In this document: positions 1-8,211 of the stretch, piece after piece
Position numbering within the stretch: the first letter of the stretch is position 1
How the letters are laid out: every line of letters begins with the position of its first letter
NCBI RefSeq assembly: GCF_002940205.1
Contig: NZ_MDSK01000009.1
Span: forward strand, 1-64,000
DNA from: Xanthomonas arboricola pv. guizotiae
GTDB taxonomy: Bacteria; Pseudomonadota; Gammaproteobacteria; Xanthomonadales; Xanthomonadaceae
DNA length: 64,000 nucleotides
Reading direction: 5' to 3'
Translations under genes and position numbers: made by a program
The notes under the pieces: model-generated
The model's database searches: none
The model's input: the letters and a program-made list of their open reading frames with translations, nothing else
Told to the model about the DNA's origin: nothing

Positions 1-33
1 TCCAAAGCGCACTAGGGATCTCGTTGCGACGTG

Positions 34-2241
34 TCATGCCGGCAATGTTGTCGCCGACTCAACAGAATTCAAGGGTTTTGTTAGCCGCTCTAAGAGGGTC
101 ATTGAGAATTCTGCCTTGTCGCCATTTTTCAGAGCCTTCTGGATGCTGCTAGAGAGCTCGGTGACGTCTTTCGAATCAGCAATTGACTGCCGGATTTGCT
201 TCGCCAAACCTCCACCCTGCAAGGACTTGAAGAAGTCGATGTTTTGGTAAACAAGCGCGTCCTCGAACGTATTTGCAATGGCCTCTACATTTTTGGTTGC
301 GCCAAAGTCGATCTTGATCGGCTGCTGGTAGGCGACTCGGAAACCGAACCCACTGTCATGCGTCTCACAGAGGGATGTCTCTGGCATGTCTAGTAAGAGA
401 TCAATAGACTCTTCCTGAGGAGCCCACGTCTTTATCGTCTGATTCCGTGAAAATTGTCCTGATGATCGAGCCGGAACGGCTTTGGTTCCATCATCAGCCT
501 TTGCGTCTAAGTCTGTAATGATTAGTGTATTGAGCCCAAGTTTGGTTAGAAGGGGGCGTAAGCGATGGGCGTGGCTGCCCCCGATTTCTAGCCAGGTGAG
601 GTAGCAATGCCTGAGATATGCATAGGGCGCGCGGCAGCGCACCATGTGCGGGACGACTATCCTTTCAGCGGGCCCCTCGACAAGGATCGCACCATCAGCA
701 AAGAAAAGGTCGCAGTGGGTTGCTTTTAAATAGCGCTTCACGAAGCGAGTAGTGTCGTCCTGGGTGCCAAATATCCTTGAAAGATTGACAACCTGAGAGA
801 TGGGGACAGAGCCTTTTATAGCTTTAACCGGCATACGCCGGAAGTAGCGCAGGGATGTGAATTCAGCTTCGTGGGCAAGATGGCTTGAGTGGGTGCTAAC
901 AACCATCTGGGTGTGATAGCCGGCTAAGCTGCCTAGGCTTTCATGCTTTCTGAGCACCGCGTAAGCATGTGCGATAAAGACCTGTTGCACTTGAGCATGG
1001 AGATGTGCCTCCGGCTCCTCTACCAATACCAAGTGTAGCGGCGGAATATTGTCATCGTCTGCCCATGTTTTTTTTGAAGCTTTCCCAACGCGCATCCATT
1101 TGTCGCGAAAGCTCATCAACGCAAAAACCATTGAGACCAGATTTTGATATCCAAGTCCGTTTGAGTCTTCGGGCAAGCGATTGGAAAAACCAACTTCGGC
1201 GAGGTGTGTAGGGACCTCGTAGTGAACGGCCGAACCATGGTTGAGGGCGTCAAGGGGGCGAAGATCAGCCGCGAGCTTGAGCTTTGGATCTGTCAAACCT
1301 GGGTAGCCAACGGTTTCCAGCTCTTTGAGCGCTGATTCAAATGAATCTGAAAGTTGCTTGCCAAATGCAACTCTTGCTTGATGTAGGGCTTGCAGCGCTT
1401 GGAGGTCTTTCGCTTCTGGTTGGTCAAACGGGTCGAGGTGTTGCGCGTAATACTTGCGAAGCTGACTGGATAGCTTCTTCCCCAGCTGCACGGTCTCGTC
1501 TTCTTGGTCTGCACTACTGGACGCGGCCAATCCAAGTCCGCGCTGAGCGCTGATCTCGTCAATACGTATCAGGCCCTTGAAGGGGTCGCCTTCGAGCGGC
1601 TCGCTATCAGTCGGCAACGCCTGAGGACTTGCGAATCCATCTTCTGGGTTATCTAGCATTGCCGGATCCAGTAGATAGGCCTTGACCTCAAACATCGACC
1701 GGAGCCGTCGGGACAGAAACTCAATCATCGACTTTGGCCATAGAGAGAAGGGGTCTTCACTGCTCTCGTCCAGATTCGAGGCTGCTGCCATTACTTTTTT
1801 CGTCGCCAATCTCGCATTTAGATACTCACGCTTGAAGTCGTCGGGGCTTTTCGGCTCGTAACGGAGTCTCACGCCGATAGCACCGCCATCCCAGTCAAGT
1901 GTTGGAAGAATCTTTTGAACGTAATGCAACTGATTGTCAGGAACCTGCAACCAAACATCCAATGATGGTGATATTGAGCCCCAGTCGAAGTCTATGGGCT
2001 CACCGTCTTCAGACTCTGCTTCCCAATTACTCCCGAGCTCATTGATGACAGGCCAGTGGCTCAAAGTGAAGTCATTGATGGTGAAGTCACGCTGATCCAG
2101 AAGGAAGCGTCGTAAGGCAACCATCGCTGATGTCTTGCCGCTATTATTGGCGCCGACAAAGACCGTTGATTCCTTCGCAATATCTATCCTTGTGGCAAGT
2201 AGTTTCCGAAAGTTTGCTACTTCAATAAAGTCAATGTGCAC
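34..2241 (-). CDS. OLD-family ATPase with C-terminal TOPRIM nuclease domain
   Basis: The 735-residue protein joins an ABC/SMC-type ATPase to a TOPRIM domain, the layout of OLD (overcoming lysogenization defect) nucleases. Walker A GANNSGKT is at residues 30-37. A Walker B-like VEEPEAHLH lies near the middle. The TOPRIM glutamate (ILVEGPAER) and Asp-x-Asp (TDLDAK) follow in the C-terminal third. I chose the GTG at 2241 because AAGGAGG stands five bases upstream; the reading frame stays open 32 codons further but that extension has no similar ribosome site and is not OLD-like. OLD proteins are known for phage exclusion, and GajA of the Gabija system belongs to the same family. The gene ends only 33 bases from the window edge, so a helicase partner could lie just outside. 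Base composition is lower in G+C than the backbone, consistent with transfer. The family call is firm; the defence role is inferred. Confidence 0.88.
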   Translation of the reverse strand: MHIDFIEVANFRKLLATRIDIAKESTVFVGANNSGKTSAMVALRRFLLDQRDFTINDFTLSHWPVINELGSNWEAESEDGEPIDFDWGSISPSLDVWLQVPDNQLHYVQKILPTLDWDGGAIGVRLRYEPKSPDDFKREYLNARLATKKVMAAASNLDESSEDPFSLWPKSMIEFLSRRLRSMFEVKAYLLDPAMLDNPEDGFASPQALPTDSEPLEGDPFKGLIRIDEISAQRGLGLAASSSADQEDETVQLGKKLSSQLRKYYAQHLDPFDQPEAKDLQALQALHQARVAFGKQLSDSFESALKELETVGYPGLTDPKLKLAADLRPLDALNHGSAVHYEVPTHLAEVGFSNRLPEDSNGLGYQNLVSMVFALMSFRDKWMRVGKASKKTWADDDNIPPLHLVLVEEPEAHLHAQVQQVFIAHAYAVLRKHESLGSLAGYHTQMVVSTHSSHLAHEAEFTSLRYFRRMPVKAIKGSVPISQVVNLSRIFGTQDDTTRFVKRYLKATHCDLFFADGAILVEGPAERIVVPHMVRCRAPYAYLRHCYLTWLEIGGSHAHRLRPLLTKLGLNTLIITDLDAKADDGTKAVPARSSGQFSRNQTIKTWAPQEESIDLLLDMPETSLCETHDSGFGFRVAYQQPIKIDFGATKNVEAIANTFEDALVYQNIDFFKSLQGGGLAKQIRQSIADSKDVTELSSSIQKALKNGDKAEFSMTLLERLTKPLNSVESATTLPA

Positions 2242-2426
2242 TGTTCCTCCTTCAAGCAGTGCGGCACGAAAGGCGGCTAGACGGTTTTCAACCCAACAGT
2301 TGCAAAGCGTCCTGGCCGTGCGAGGGGTTCCACGCAACTTTACGGCGTGGTGTTCCCGGGCGGAAGAGGCGCCGGGACTTGTTGAATATATGCTTGAGCT
2401 TGCTTAATTCCCTTCCGGTGGGCTTT

Positions 2427-3827
2427 TTAAGGGTAGAACTTGCTGGGATCGGCCAGGCATTTAGCGAACTGCCCCCGCTGGTAGCGCGGCAGTTCCACCT
2501 TGGGCTGATACAGCTCCAATGCGCTGATCTGCTTGCTGCGTGTCGCCCGCGATCGCTTGTGTAGGTAGTGCTCGCGCAGCACTTGAATCCGGTCGCGTGG
2601 ATCGGTGCTGTGGCCCGTGACCAAGGCAATCTGCTTCTCAGGGACATCGTTGACATCGAGCTCGGTTGCCAAGGTATGGCGGAAGGCATGGAACCCGATT
2701 CCCTTTTCAAACCCGAGGGTCTTCAGGTAGCGCCCGAAGTCCACCACGAACTGCTGGCTGTAACGTGCATTCGTTTCGCCTGTCGTGCGGTTCACGCCGG
2801 CAGAGAGCAGCGGGAACAAGCGGGCATGGCCCGTGGCCTTCATGTCTTCCACGAAATCCAAGAAGCCGGCTTCCAGCAGCGGCTGAGCGATGGGGATGAT
2901 GCGCATGCAGCCGGCTCCCTTCATGCTTTGCCTGCTGCGCCGCTTCTTCTTCGGGTCGGCAGCCAAGTCCTTGTCCAACGTTTTCTGGAAGGCGATGCAC
3001 CAGATGCCGCGTTCCTCGATGATGTCGGTCAACTTCAACTGGCAGACTTCATTGACTCGCGCCCCCGTATAGAGGCCAATCATCGGCGCCCACCAATACT
3101 GCGGCTTCTTGGCCCAGGGCAGAAAGTTGGCCGGGTCAAAAATGGCTTGCAGGTCTGCGTCCTCGAACAAGCGGATCGCCTTGTCGGGGTCGATGGTGTG
3201 ATCTTCCTTAGGCTTCCGAAACGCCTTCATCGGTGACACGTCGATGGCTTGTCCGTTGAACAAGTGGTTGAAGAAGGCAACAAGGAATCGGCGGTGACGC
3301 TCTTCCGTGGCAGGTGACAGCGGCGGCACGTCTTGCTCTTTCCCCAGCGCGATCGCTTCGTCGAAGGTTAGATCCTTCAGCAGCGGATCAGACACCAAGT
3401 TCCTTGGGGCCCAGCGCAGCAGTTTCCAGAGCGCCTGGATGTGGTAATAGTCCACTCGAGCCGCCGAGATGTTGCCGCAGGTAAGAAGCAGCAGCTTCAA
3501 CGTGCGCTCGGTGGACTGGATGGTTTTGGGCTCCAGTTGCCGACGACGCATGTCCGCCAGATGATCCTCGATCTCCTTGGCCAGGGGGCGAGCCGGCGTG
3601 CCCATGGGCAGCTGCGCGGGATAGCGCGTGCTGTTCTTCAGACCGCTCTTCCGTCCGGTTTCGTCGAGCGCGGCGAGGATGCATTCCTGCAGGTTGATGG
3701 CGGCTTCCCGGCCTCGGACAATAGCGAGGTCAATACGGTAGCGGCCAATGTGGATGCCTTCCAAATGCAGGAGGCCGAAGGGCAAATCGATGTAATCGTT
3801 GAGTGCTGCGGAGGGGTTGCTGGTCAT
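2427..3827 (-). CDS. tyrosine recombinase (phage-type integrase)
   Basis: The 466-residue protein has the catalytic residues of the tyrosine recombinase family in its C-terminal half: the first Arg in TGARVNEVCQL, the HxxR box in HAFRHTLATEL, a His in VTGHS and the nucleophilic Tyr in REHYLHK. The N-terminal half should contain the core-binding and arm-binding domains. The start ATG at 3827 has GGAAG a few bases upstream. It lies 185 bases from the OLD-like gene and is read in the same direction. It probably integrates and excises the island of which the first 19.7 kb is the right part. Homologues of this length are common in proteobacterial genomic islands. No excisionase gene was recognised nearby. 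Confidence 0.9.
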   Translation of the reverse strand: MTSNPSAALNDYIDLPFGLLHLEGIHIGRYRIDLAIVRGREAAINLQECILAALDETGRKSGLKNSTRYPAQLPMGTPARPLAKEIEDHLADMRRRQLEPKTIQSTERTLKLLLLTCGNISAARVDYYHIQALWKLLRWAPRNLVSDPLLKDLTFDEAIALGKEQDVPPLSPATEERHRRFLVAFFNHLFNGQAIDVSPMKAFRKPKEDHTIDPDKAIRLFEDADLQAIFDPANFLPWAKKPQYWWAPMIGLYTGARVNEVCQLKLTDIIEERGIWCIAFQKTLDKDLAADPKKKRRSRQSMKGAGCMRIIPIAQPLLEAGFLDFVEDMKATGHARLFPLLSAGVNRTTGETNARYSQQFVVDFGRYLKTLGFEKGIGFHAFRHTLATELDVNDVPEKQIALVTGHSTDPRDRIQVLREHYLHKRSRATRSKQISALELYQPKVELPRYQRGQFAKCLADPSKFYP

Positions 3828-4547
3828 GGGTCACTTCCATCTTTGGATGGAAGTAGGGATATGACAGGACGAAAATTCGTCAACGGGGGCGATACAAAAA
3901 TCTGCGGTGTCGGCGCAGTCCTTAGACGTCGCGGTGTCCCCTCTGAGGGGCCTCCCAGATTCGCCAATCCGTTACCTGGCGGAAACCCTTATGGAACAAG
4001 GGTTGCGAGGGGATTCGTGTCAATTTATCGCAGTCAATTCCGTACTGTTTGCAGTAAATAAGCTAACTAAATAACCCAATAGAGCTTGTTTGAAAAATGA
4101 ATAAAAAATAAATTTTAGGTTGTTTTCGTTAGTTTAATTGATTTAATTGATGGCTGCGACGGTGCAGGCAACTCAGAAATTCCCTACATCGTGAGGGGAT
4201 TGAGACCTATGGTTTACGAAACAACCTAAGCATAATTTGACATTGCCGGACGCGAGACCGATGGTCGCTCTCCTCGCGGACGATTGAGTAGCGTCATGCC
4301 GGCATCCTGTAAAAAGTTCACGTGTGACATCATGGCGAGTCCAGGTCTCGTTTGGAGTCATGGCGCTGGATCAGCGAGAAAATCGGATTCGCACTCGCAT
4401 CTTCGTCGTCCGCTGCTTCGACAGACGTTGCTCCGATAAGGACCTAAGTTTGTGCAAGATTAAGCTTGCGTGAAACGAGCTGATCTGCAACGCTATCCTC
4501 CTTGGGACTGCGATTGCGCAGCTGTAATGGAATTACGAGAAGGTGAG
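3828..4547. other. AT-rich intergenic region upstream of the integrase
   Basis: No convincing gene was found in these 720 bases. The stretch from about 4060 to 4160 is much richer in A+T than its surroundings and contains an exact tandem copy of TTTAATTGA (4133-4141 and 4142-4150). Two short perfect hairpins lie to the left: CCCCT/AGGGG at 3938-3950 and AACCCTT/AAGGGTT at 3984-4004. The integrase promoter must lie here, and arm-type integrase sites or an island regulatory region are plausible, but nothing proves it. Confidence 0.45.
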
Positions 4548-5306
4548 ATGGGCAACAAAGCAGTAGCTCTAAGTGCAGCCGCACTGGCAGTCGTAGTAGG
4601 TGGCATCATCTGGACGCACGAAGCACGTAAGGACGACGAAGGGTCAACGCAGGGCATCTCCCAGAGTGAGACTCCCAATGCAGCGAACGAATCAGTCAAA
4701 GAACTGGCTCCGTCTCAGTCGATTGAAGGCGGCGTCGATCTTCGGAATGACTCTCGTGTTCGACATCCGTTCCCAGAAGTGCCGAGAACTAGAGACGGGA
4801 TGAGCTTCGATAACGATCCTGGCTATGCCGAAAGCAAGGCCGAGCAGAAGTGGCTGGATCGTCATGGTTATCCCAACGAAAAGCAGCTAGAGGCTTACAT
4901 GGTCGCCCCGGAGGCCCTGCTGAAGCAGGCATCGGACGCGGGTGATAAAGTCGCTCAAACGATCTTGGATGCGCGGTTGTTGCCTTCAGACCCCACGGCG
5001 CAACAGCGCTTGGTGGATGCTGGAGCGGAAGGAAACCTCTTTGCTTTAAACATGCTGGCGTCCTTCCAAGGCGGCAGCGCAAGCGGTGATCCTGTTGCTG
5101 CGTATGCCGTGTCGCGTGTGGCGGAAATGCGTGGAGATACCCGTGCCTCTGTTACTCGAGAAGTGATGATGTCTAAGTCACTTTCAACAGAGCAAAGAAT
5201 GCTCGGGGAGTCTGAAGCCTTGCGACTCAACGCCGAAATAGACCGGATCTACACGTCGAAGCATGGCAGGGCACCGGTATTGGATAAACGTCCAATCGGT
5301 CAGTAG
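4548..5306 (+). CDS. membrane-anchored hypothetical protein with possible Sel1-like helical repeats
   Basis: I do not recognise this 252-residue protein. The frame is open from 4470, but the ATG at 4548 is preceded by AGAAGG and starts a clean hydrophobic segment (residues about 5-21, MGNKAVALSAAALAVVVGG) that looks like a signal anchor or signal peptide. The rest is hydrophilic. The C-terminal half is Ala-rich and helical, with short segments such as LLKQASDAGDKVAQTILDA and AEGNLFALNMLASFQGG that recall Sel1/TPR repeats without fitting them well. It is followed 41 bases later by another exported protein in the same direction, so the two may be cotranscribed. It is island cargo of unknown function. 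Confidence 0.6.
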   Translation: MGNKAVALSAAALAVVVGGIIWTHEARKDDEGSTQGISQSETPNAANESVKELAPSQSIEGGVDLRNDSRVRHPFPEVPRTRDGMSFDNDPGYAESKAEQKWLDRHGYPNEKQLEAYMVAPEALLKQASDAGDKVAQTILDARLLPSDPTAQQRLVDAGAEGNLFALNMLASFQGGSASGDPVAAYAVSRVAEMRGDTRASVTREVMMSKSLSTEQRMLGESEALRLNAEIDRIYTSKHGRAPVLDKRPIGQ

Positions 5307-5347
5307 GTTTGTGTGGTTAATTGTTTTTTAAAAGGAGTGGGGCGTAA

Positions 5348-5845
5348 ATGGGAATTATGAAAAAAGCTGGCGTCGCTGCGATGTCACTCACGGGGCTTAT
5401 GGGGGCTGCATTTGCGTGCTCGGAACTCCCGATGCCGCCGCTGGTGCCAATTAACGTGCCTTTGTCGCAGCTGCCAAAGTTTAGCGACAGCAAGAATCCT
5501 GCCAATGCCGCTTTTATGGATAGGCTTGATTCGGCAGCTTCAAAACTGGTGGGTGAGGGAAATTGGGTCGCAAACTCCTACAAGGGGTATGTTTCCTATA
5601 CCGTAAAGATTCTCAACTATACCGGCCGTGGCATGGTCTACATTGAGAAGCCTTGCGGAAAGAAGGCAAAGGAAATGGCCGAGAAGATTGCTCAGCAGCC
5701 TTCGAGCGGCGGTGGTGGTGGTGGTGGCTCCGCTGGAACGGGCGGCGGTGGCGGCGGGGTGCTGATCGGCGGTGGCTGTTACGGCTCATGCGGTGGCAGA
5801 ATTCCGACCGGTGACGTGGGTCCAATCGAAACCTTGCCGAGCTGA
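5348..5845 (+). CDS. secreted glycine-rich hypothetical protein
   Basis: This 165-residue protein begins with a probable signal peptide (MGIMKKAGVAAMSLTGLMGA then AFAC), and a ribosome site AAAGGAG lies 10 bases before the ATG. A central globular part of about 95 residues is followed by a glycine-rich tail (roughly residues 117-157) with runs of seven and six glycines and the cysteine-containing GGCYGSCGG. The lipobox-like end AAFAC could also mean lipid attachment. A strong rho-independent terminator follows the stop. No family is recognised. It probably forms a two-gene unit with the exported protein upstream. Confidence 0.65.
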   Translation: MGIMKKAGVAAMSLTGLMGAAFACSELPMPPLVPINVPLSQLPKFSDSKNPANAAFMDRLDSAASKLVGEGNWVANSYKGYVSYTVKILNYTGRGMVYIEKPCGKKAKEMAEKIAQQPSSGGGGGGGSAGTGGGGGGVLIGGGCYGSCGGRIPTGDVGPIETLPS

Positions 5846-5868
5846 GATCAGGTCTAGCTTTTCCAAGA

Positions 5869-5899
5869 ACGCCCCAGTCCATCGCTGGGGCGTTTTTTT
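5869..5899 (+). terminator. rho-independent terminator
   Basis: An 8-bp perfect stem (CGCCCCAG at 5870-5877, CTGGGGCG at 5885-5892) with a 7-base loop is followed directly by seven T residues. It lies 24 bases after the stop of the glycine-rich exported protein and should end that transcript. Confidence 0.9.
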
Positions 5900-6132
5900 G
5901 CGCGCCAGCTGATTCTCGTTCGTCGATGGACGAACAGAACTTAGGGTTGAGGCGGTCAGACCGTGTTGCCTGCCCACACGGCCGGGATTGGTTGATGTTG
6001 CCAAGCCTCGAAAATCTTCCAGGAAACGGCATGTTTGATCAGCTTTGTGCCGGCAGCTGGAAGGTGCTGATTTTGTTGTGTTGGCGGTGTTGCGTCTCAA
6101 GCGGTGCGACCGCGCTGCCGATACTCAGGCCC

Positions 6133-6357
6133 ATGGACAGAGCCGAGCTTCGCCGTCACCTCGAATGCCTGGATGCTGCGGTGCCCGCCCTGCGGGCCTC
6201 GAGTCCTGATCGCCGTCATTTTTGGCAAGCCTTTGCCAACATGGCTGCTGCCATCGAGAGCAAGGCGATGACGATCGAGGACGCGCAGTTCGTCGGCCGT
6301 CGGGCCGAAGAAATCTTGTCCTGGCGCGGGCTGGAAAACACGGACGAACACGCCTGA
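6133..6357 (+). CDS. small hypothetical protein, accessory-type
   Basis: This 74-residue acidic, mostly helical protein (begins MDRAELRRHLECLDAAVPAL) has no recognised domain. The frame is open from 5926, but the upstream part crosses the region just after the terminator and reads like non-coding sequence, so the ATG at 6133 is preferred even though its ribosome site is weak. It lies alone between the terminator at 5899 and the RadC-like gene. Existence is moderately supported by amino acid composition only. Confidence 0.45.
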   Translation: MDRAELRRHLECLDAAVPALRASSPDRRHFWQAFANMAAAIESKAMTIEDAQFVGRRAEEILSWRGLENTDEHA

Positions 6358-6750
6358 GCCCATTGGCGCCGACTAGCCCATCCCGATGCCTGCGTGCTGC
6401 TCATGCGCAGCGATGCGTGCGTAAGGCAAGCACAGGTCCGCAGAGGCCCCGCTGGCCGCAAAGCCAAGCCATCGCTGCTGACATCAGTCACCCCGCCCAT
6501 CCGAATGCCGTTTAGCCGGCAGGCCTTGTAGGGCATGCATGGTGTGTCTCCACCAACGCTGGGCCTCTTGAAGGGAATCCTAGCTCCGCTGTCCCGACCA
6601 CAAGGACAAGCCTCCTCCTCGTTGCTGGCGCTTTGTTGCGGCCCTTCGCTGCGCGCCGCTTGCGCGGTGCTCGCTCCCGGGTGCGGTCGGGCCGGACGCT
6701 TCGCCTGTCGGTTCCCACGAGGCGCACAACGCGCTGGTGGAGAAGAACCG
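6358..6750. other. intergenic region without a recognised gene
   Basis: About 390 bases separate the small hypothetical gene from the RadC-like gene. Frames are open here on both strands, but their products are Arg/Pro/Ala-rich translations with no domain and no good ribosome site. A promoter for the RadC-like gene is expected near the right end. Nothing else is seen. Confidence 0.4.
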
Positions 6751-7230
6751 ATGAAGCGCGCCCAAGACCTGAAGGCCCAATACCAACTCCAGATGGACGA
6801 GGAAGGCATCTTGCTCGCCGCCGCGACCATTCTGGAGCAACGCCTTCAACGCCAAGGCCGCATCCACAGTCCTGAGCAAGCCGGCAGCTACTTGATCGCT
6901 CGCTGCGCCCACCTGCCGCACGAAGTCTTCGGCGTCGTTTTCCTCGACAACAAGCACCACATCCTGGCCACCGAACACCTCTTCAGCGGCACAGTCGACG
7001 GCTGCGAAGTCCATCCTCGAGTCGTCGCCAAGCGCGCGCTGGAGCTCAACGCGGTCGCCCTCATCTTGTTCCACAACCACCCGAGCGGGAACCCGGAGCC
7101 GAGCGAAGCAGACCGTAAGGTGACCGAGCGCCTGCAGCAGGCCTTGTGCCTCCTGGACATCCGGCTGCTCGACCACCTGGTCATCGGCGGGCGTCAGCAC
7201 ACCAGCTTGGCGGCTAGGGGATGGGTGTGA
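6751..7230 (+). CDS. radC: RadC-like JAB/MPN domain protein
   Basis: The 159-residue protein is a short RadC family member of the kind found on plasmids and islands. It keeps the metal-binding JAMM signature: an upstream Glu, then HNHPSGNPEPSEAD with the two His and the Asp, at about residues 107-120. It lacks the N-terminal helix-hairpin-helix part of chromosomal RadC. The ATG at 6751 is preceded by GGTGGAG and starts the conserved part; the frame extends to 6535 without a domain. The function of mobile RadC proteins is not settled (a role in DNA repair or anti-restriction is often suggested). The next gene is the methylase, after an apparent terminator. Confidence 0.85.
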   Translation: MKRAQDLKAQYQLQMDEEGILLAAATILEQRLQRQGRIHSPEQAGSYLIARCAHLPHEVFGVVFLDNKHHILATEHLFSGTVDGCEVHPRVVAKRALELNAVALILFHNHPSGNPEPSEADRKVTERLQQALCLLDIRLLDHLVIGGRQHTSLAARGWV

Positions 7231-7275
7231 CCCATATCTCTGCTGCCAAGCTGGTGTCAAGTCGGGGTAAGGCAG

Positions 7276-7302
7276 TCCCGCACAAGACGCGGGATTTCTG
7301 TT
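7276..7302 (+). terminator. probable rho-independent terminator after the RadC-like gene
   Basis: The stem TCCCGC (7276-7281) / GCGGGA (7289-7294) with a 7-base loop is followed by TTTCTGTT. It lies 45 bases past the RadC-like stop. The T tract is interrupted, so termination may be partial. Confidence 0.55.
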
Positions 7303-7310
7303 AACTTTGC

Positions 7311-8201
7311 GTGGATCGCGTTGTTCAAATGAGTTCTAACGCAAATCGGAGCGAGTCTGAGGGCATGGATCCCGTGAATAGCGTCCAATCTACGCTTAGC
7401 CCGTTCCTGAAATGGGCAGGGGGGAAGCGCTGGTTTGTCCGGCATCACGCGGGCCTCTTCCCTACCACCTACAACAGGTATTTCGAGCCTTTCCTTGGCG
7501 GTGGCGCAGTCTACTTTCATTTACGGCCGCAACAGGCCGTGCTCAACGACGTGAACCCGGAGGTCATAGCCGCTTACCAGGCTATCAAGGGGCACTGGGT
7601 TGGACTCAAGAGAAGCTTGGCTTACCACCAGCGCCTTCACGATGTAGACGGCGATTACTACTACACCGTCCGTGCGCGAACGCCCACGAAGCTGGTGCAG
7701 AAGGCATCGCGAATGATCTATCTCAACAGGACCTGCTTCAACGGAATTTACCGTGTGAACCGCCAAGGTGAGTTCAACGTGCCTCGCGGTAGCAAAGATA
7801 GCGTCCTGATGGAAAATGATGACTTCAAGTCTATGGCTGCATTGCTGGCTACAGCCGACCTTCGCGTAGGCGACTTCGAAGAAATAATTAATGAAGCGGG
7901 GGAGGATGATTTAGTGTTTGCCGATCCTCCATACACCGTGCGACACAACCTCAACGGCTTTATCAAATACAACGAAGTTCTCTTCTCCTGGGCTGACCAG
8001 GAACGATTAGCACGAGCGCTCAAGCGTGCAGGCGCACGCGGTGCCAAAGTCGTGGCAACCAATGCCAACCATCATTCCGTTCGCGCACTGTATGAAAGTT
8101 GGGATTTCCTGACACGTTCAGCGAGCCGGTTCTCTCAGATTTCTGCTGACGGTTCAAGTCGCAAGCAATTCGAAGAGCTCATTATTACCTGCAATATCTA
8201 A
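7311..8201 (+). CDS. Dam-type (D12 class) DNA N6-adenine methyltransferase
   Basis: The protein (up to 296 residues) carries the D12 class motifs: PFLKWAGGKR with the SAM-binding FxGxG counterpart (FEPFLGGGAVYF) near the N-terminus, NDVNPEV, and the catalytic DPPY in VFADPPYTV near residue 205. Enzymes of this class usually methylate adenine in GATC or related sites. Possible starts are GTG 7311, ATG 7329 and ATG 7365; the last has GAGG just upstream and begins 16 residues before the conserved block, so the true start is open. The HerA-like gene follows after 10 bases with a strong ribosome site, so the methylase is first of a three-gene unit with the HerA and NurA homologues. It may mark the host DNA for that pair; this is inference. 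Confidence 0.9.
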   Translation: MDRVVQMSSNANRSESEGMDPVNSVQSTLSPFLKWAGGKRWFVRHHAGLFPTTYNRYFEPFLGGGAVYFHLRPQQAVLNDVNPEVIAAYQAIKGHWVGLKRSLAYHQRLHDVDGDYYYTVRARTPTKLVQKASRMIYLNRTCFNGIYRVNRQGEFNVPRGSKDSVLMENDDFKSMAALLATADLRVGDFEEIINEAGEDDLVFADPPYTVRHNLNGFIKYNEVLFSWADQERLARALKRAGARGAKVVATNANHHSVRALYESWDFLTRSASRFSQISADGSSRKQFEELIITCNI

Positions 8202-8211
8202 AGGAGTCACT

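Noticed and set aside
4192-4207. Short stretch resembling a CRISPR repeat end (GTGAGGGGATTGAGAC)
   Set aside because: Only one copy; no repeats, spacers or cas genes in the window.
4173-4361. 62-codon minus-strand frame upstream of the exported gene pair
   Set aside because: No ribosome site, no domain, and it lies in a stretch whose structure looks regulatory.
6535-6750. 72-codon N-terminal extension of the RadC-like protein
   Set aside because: No domain, unusual composition, and ATG 6751 has a ribosome site and matches the family start.
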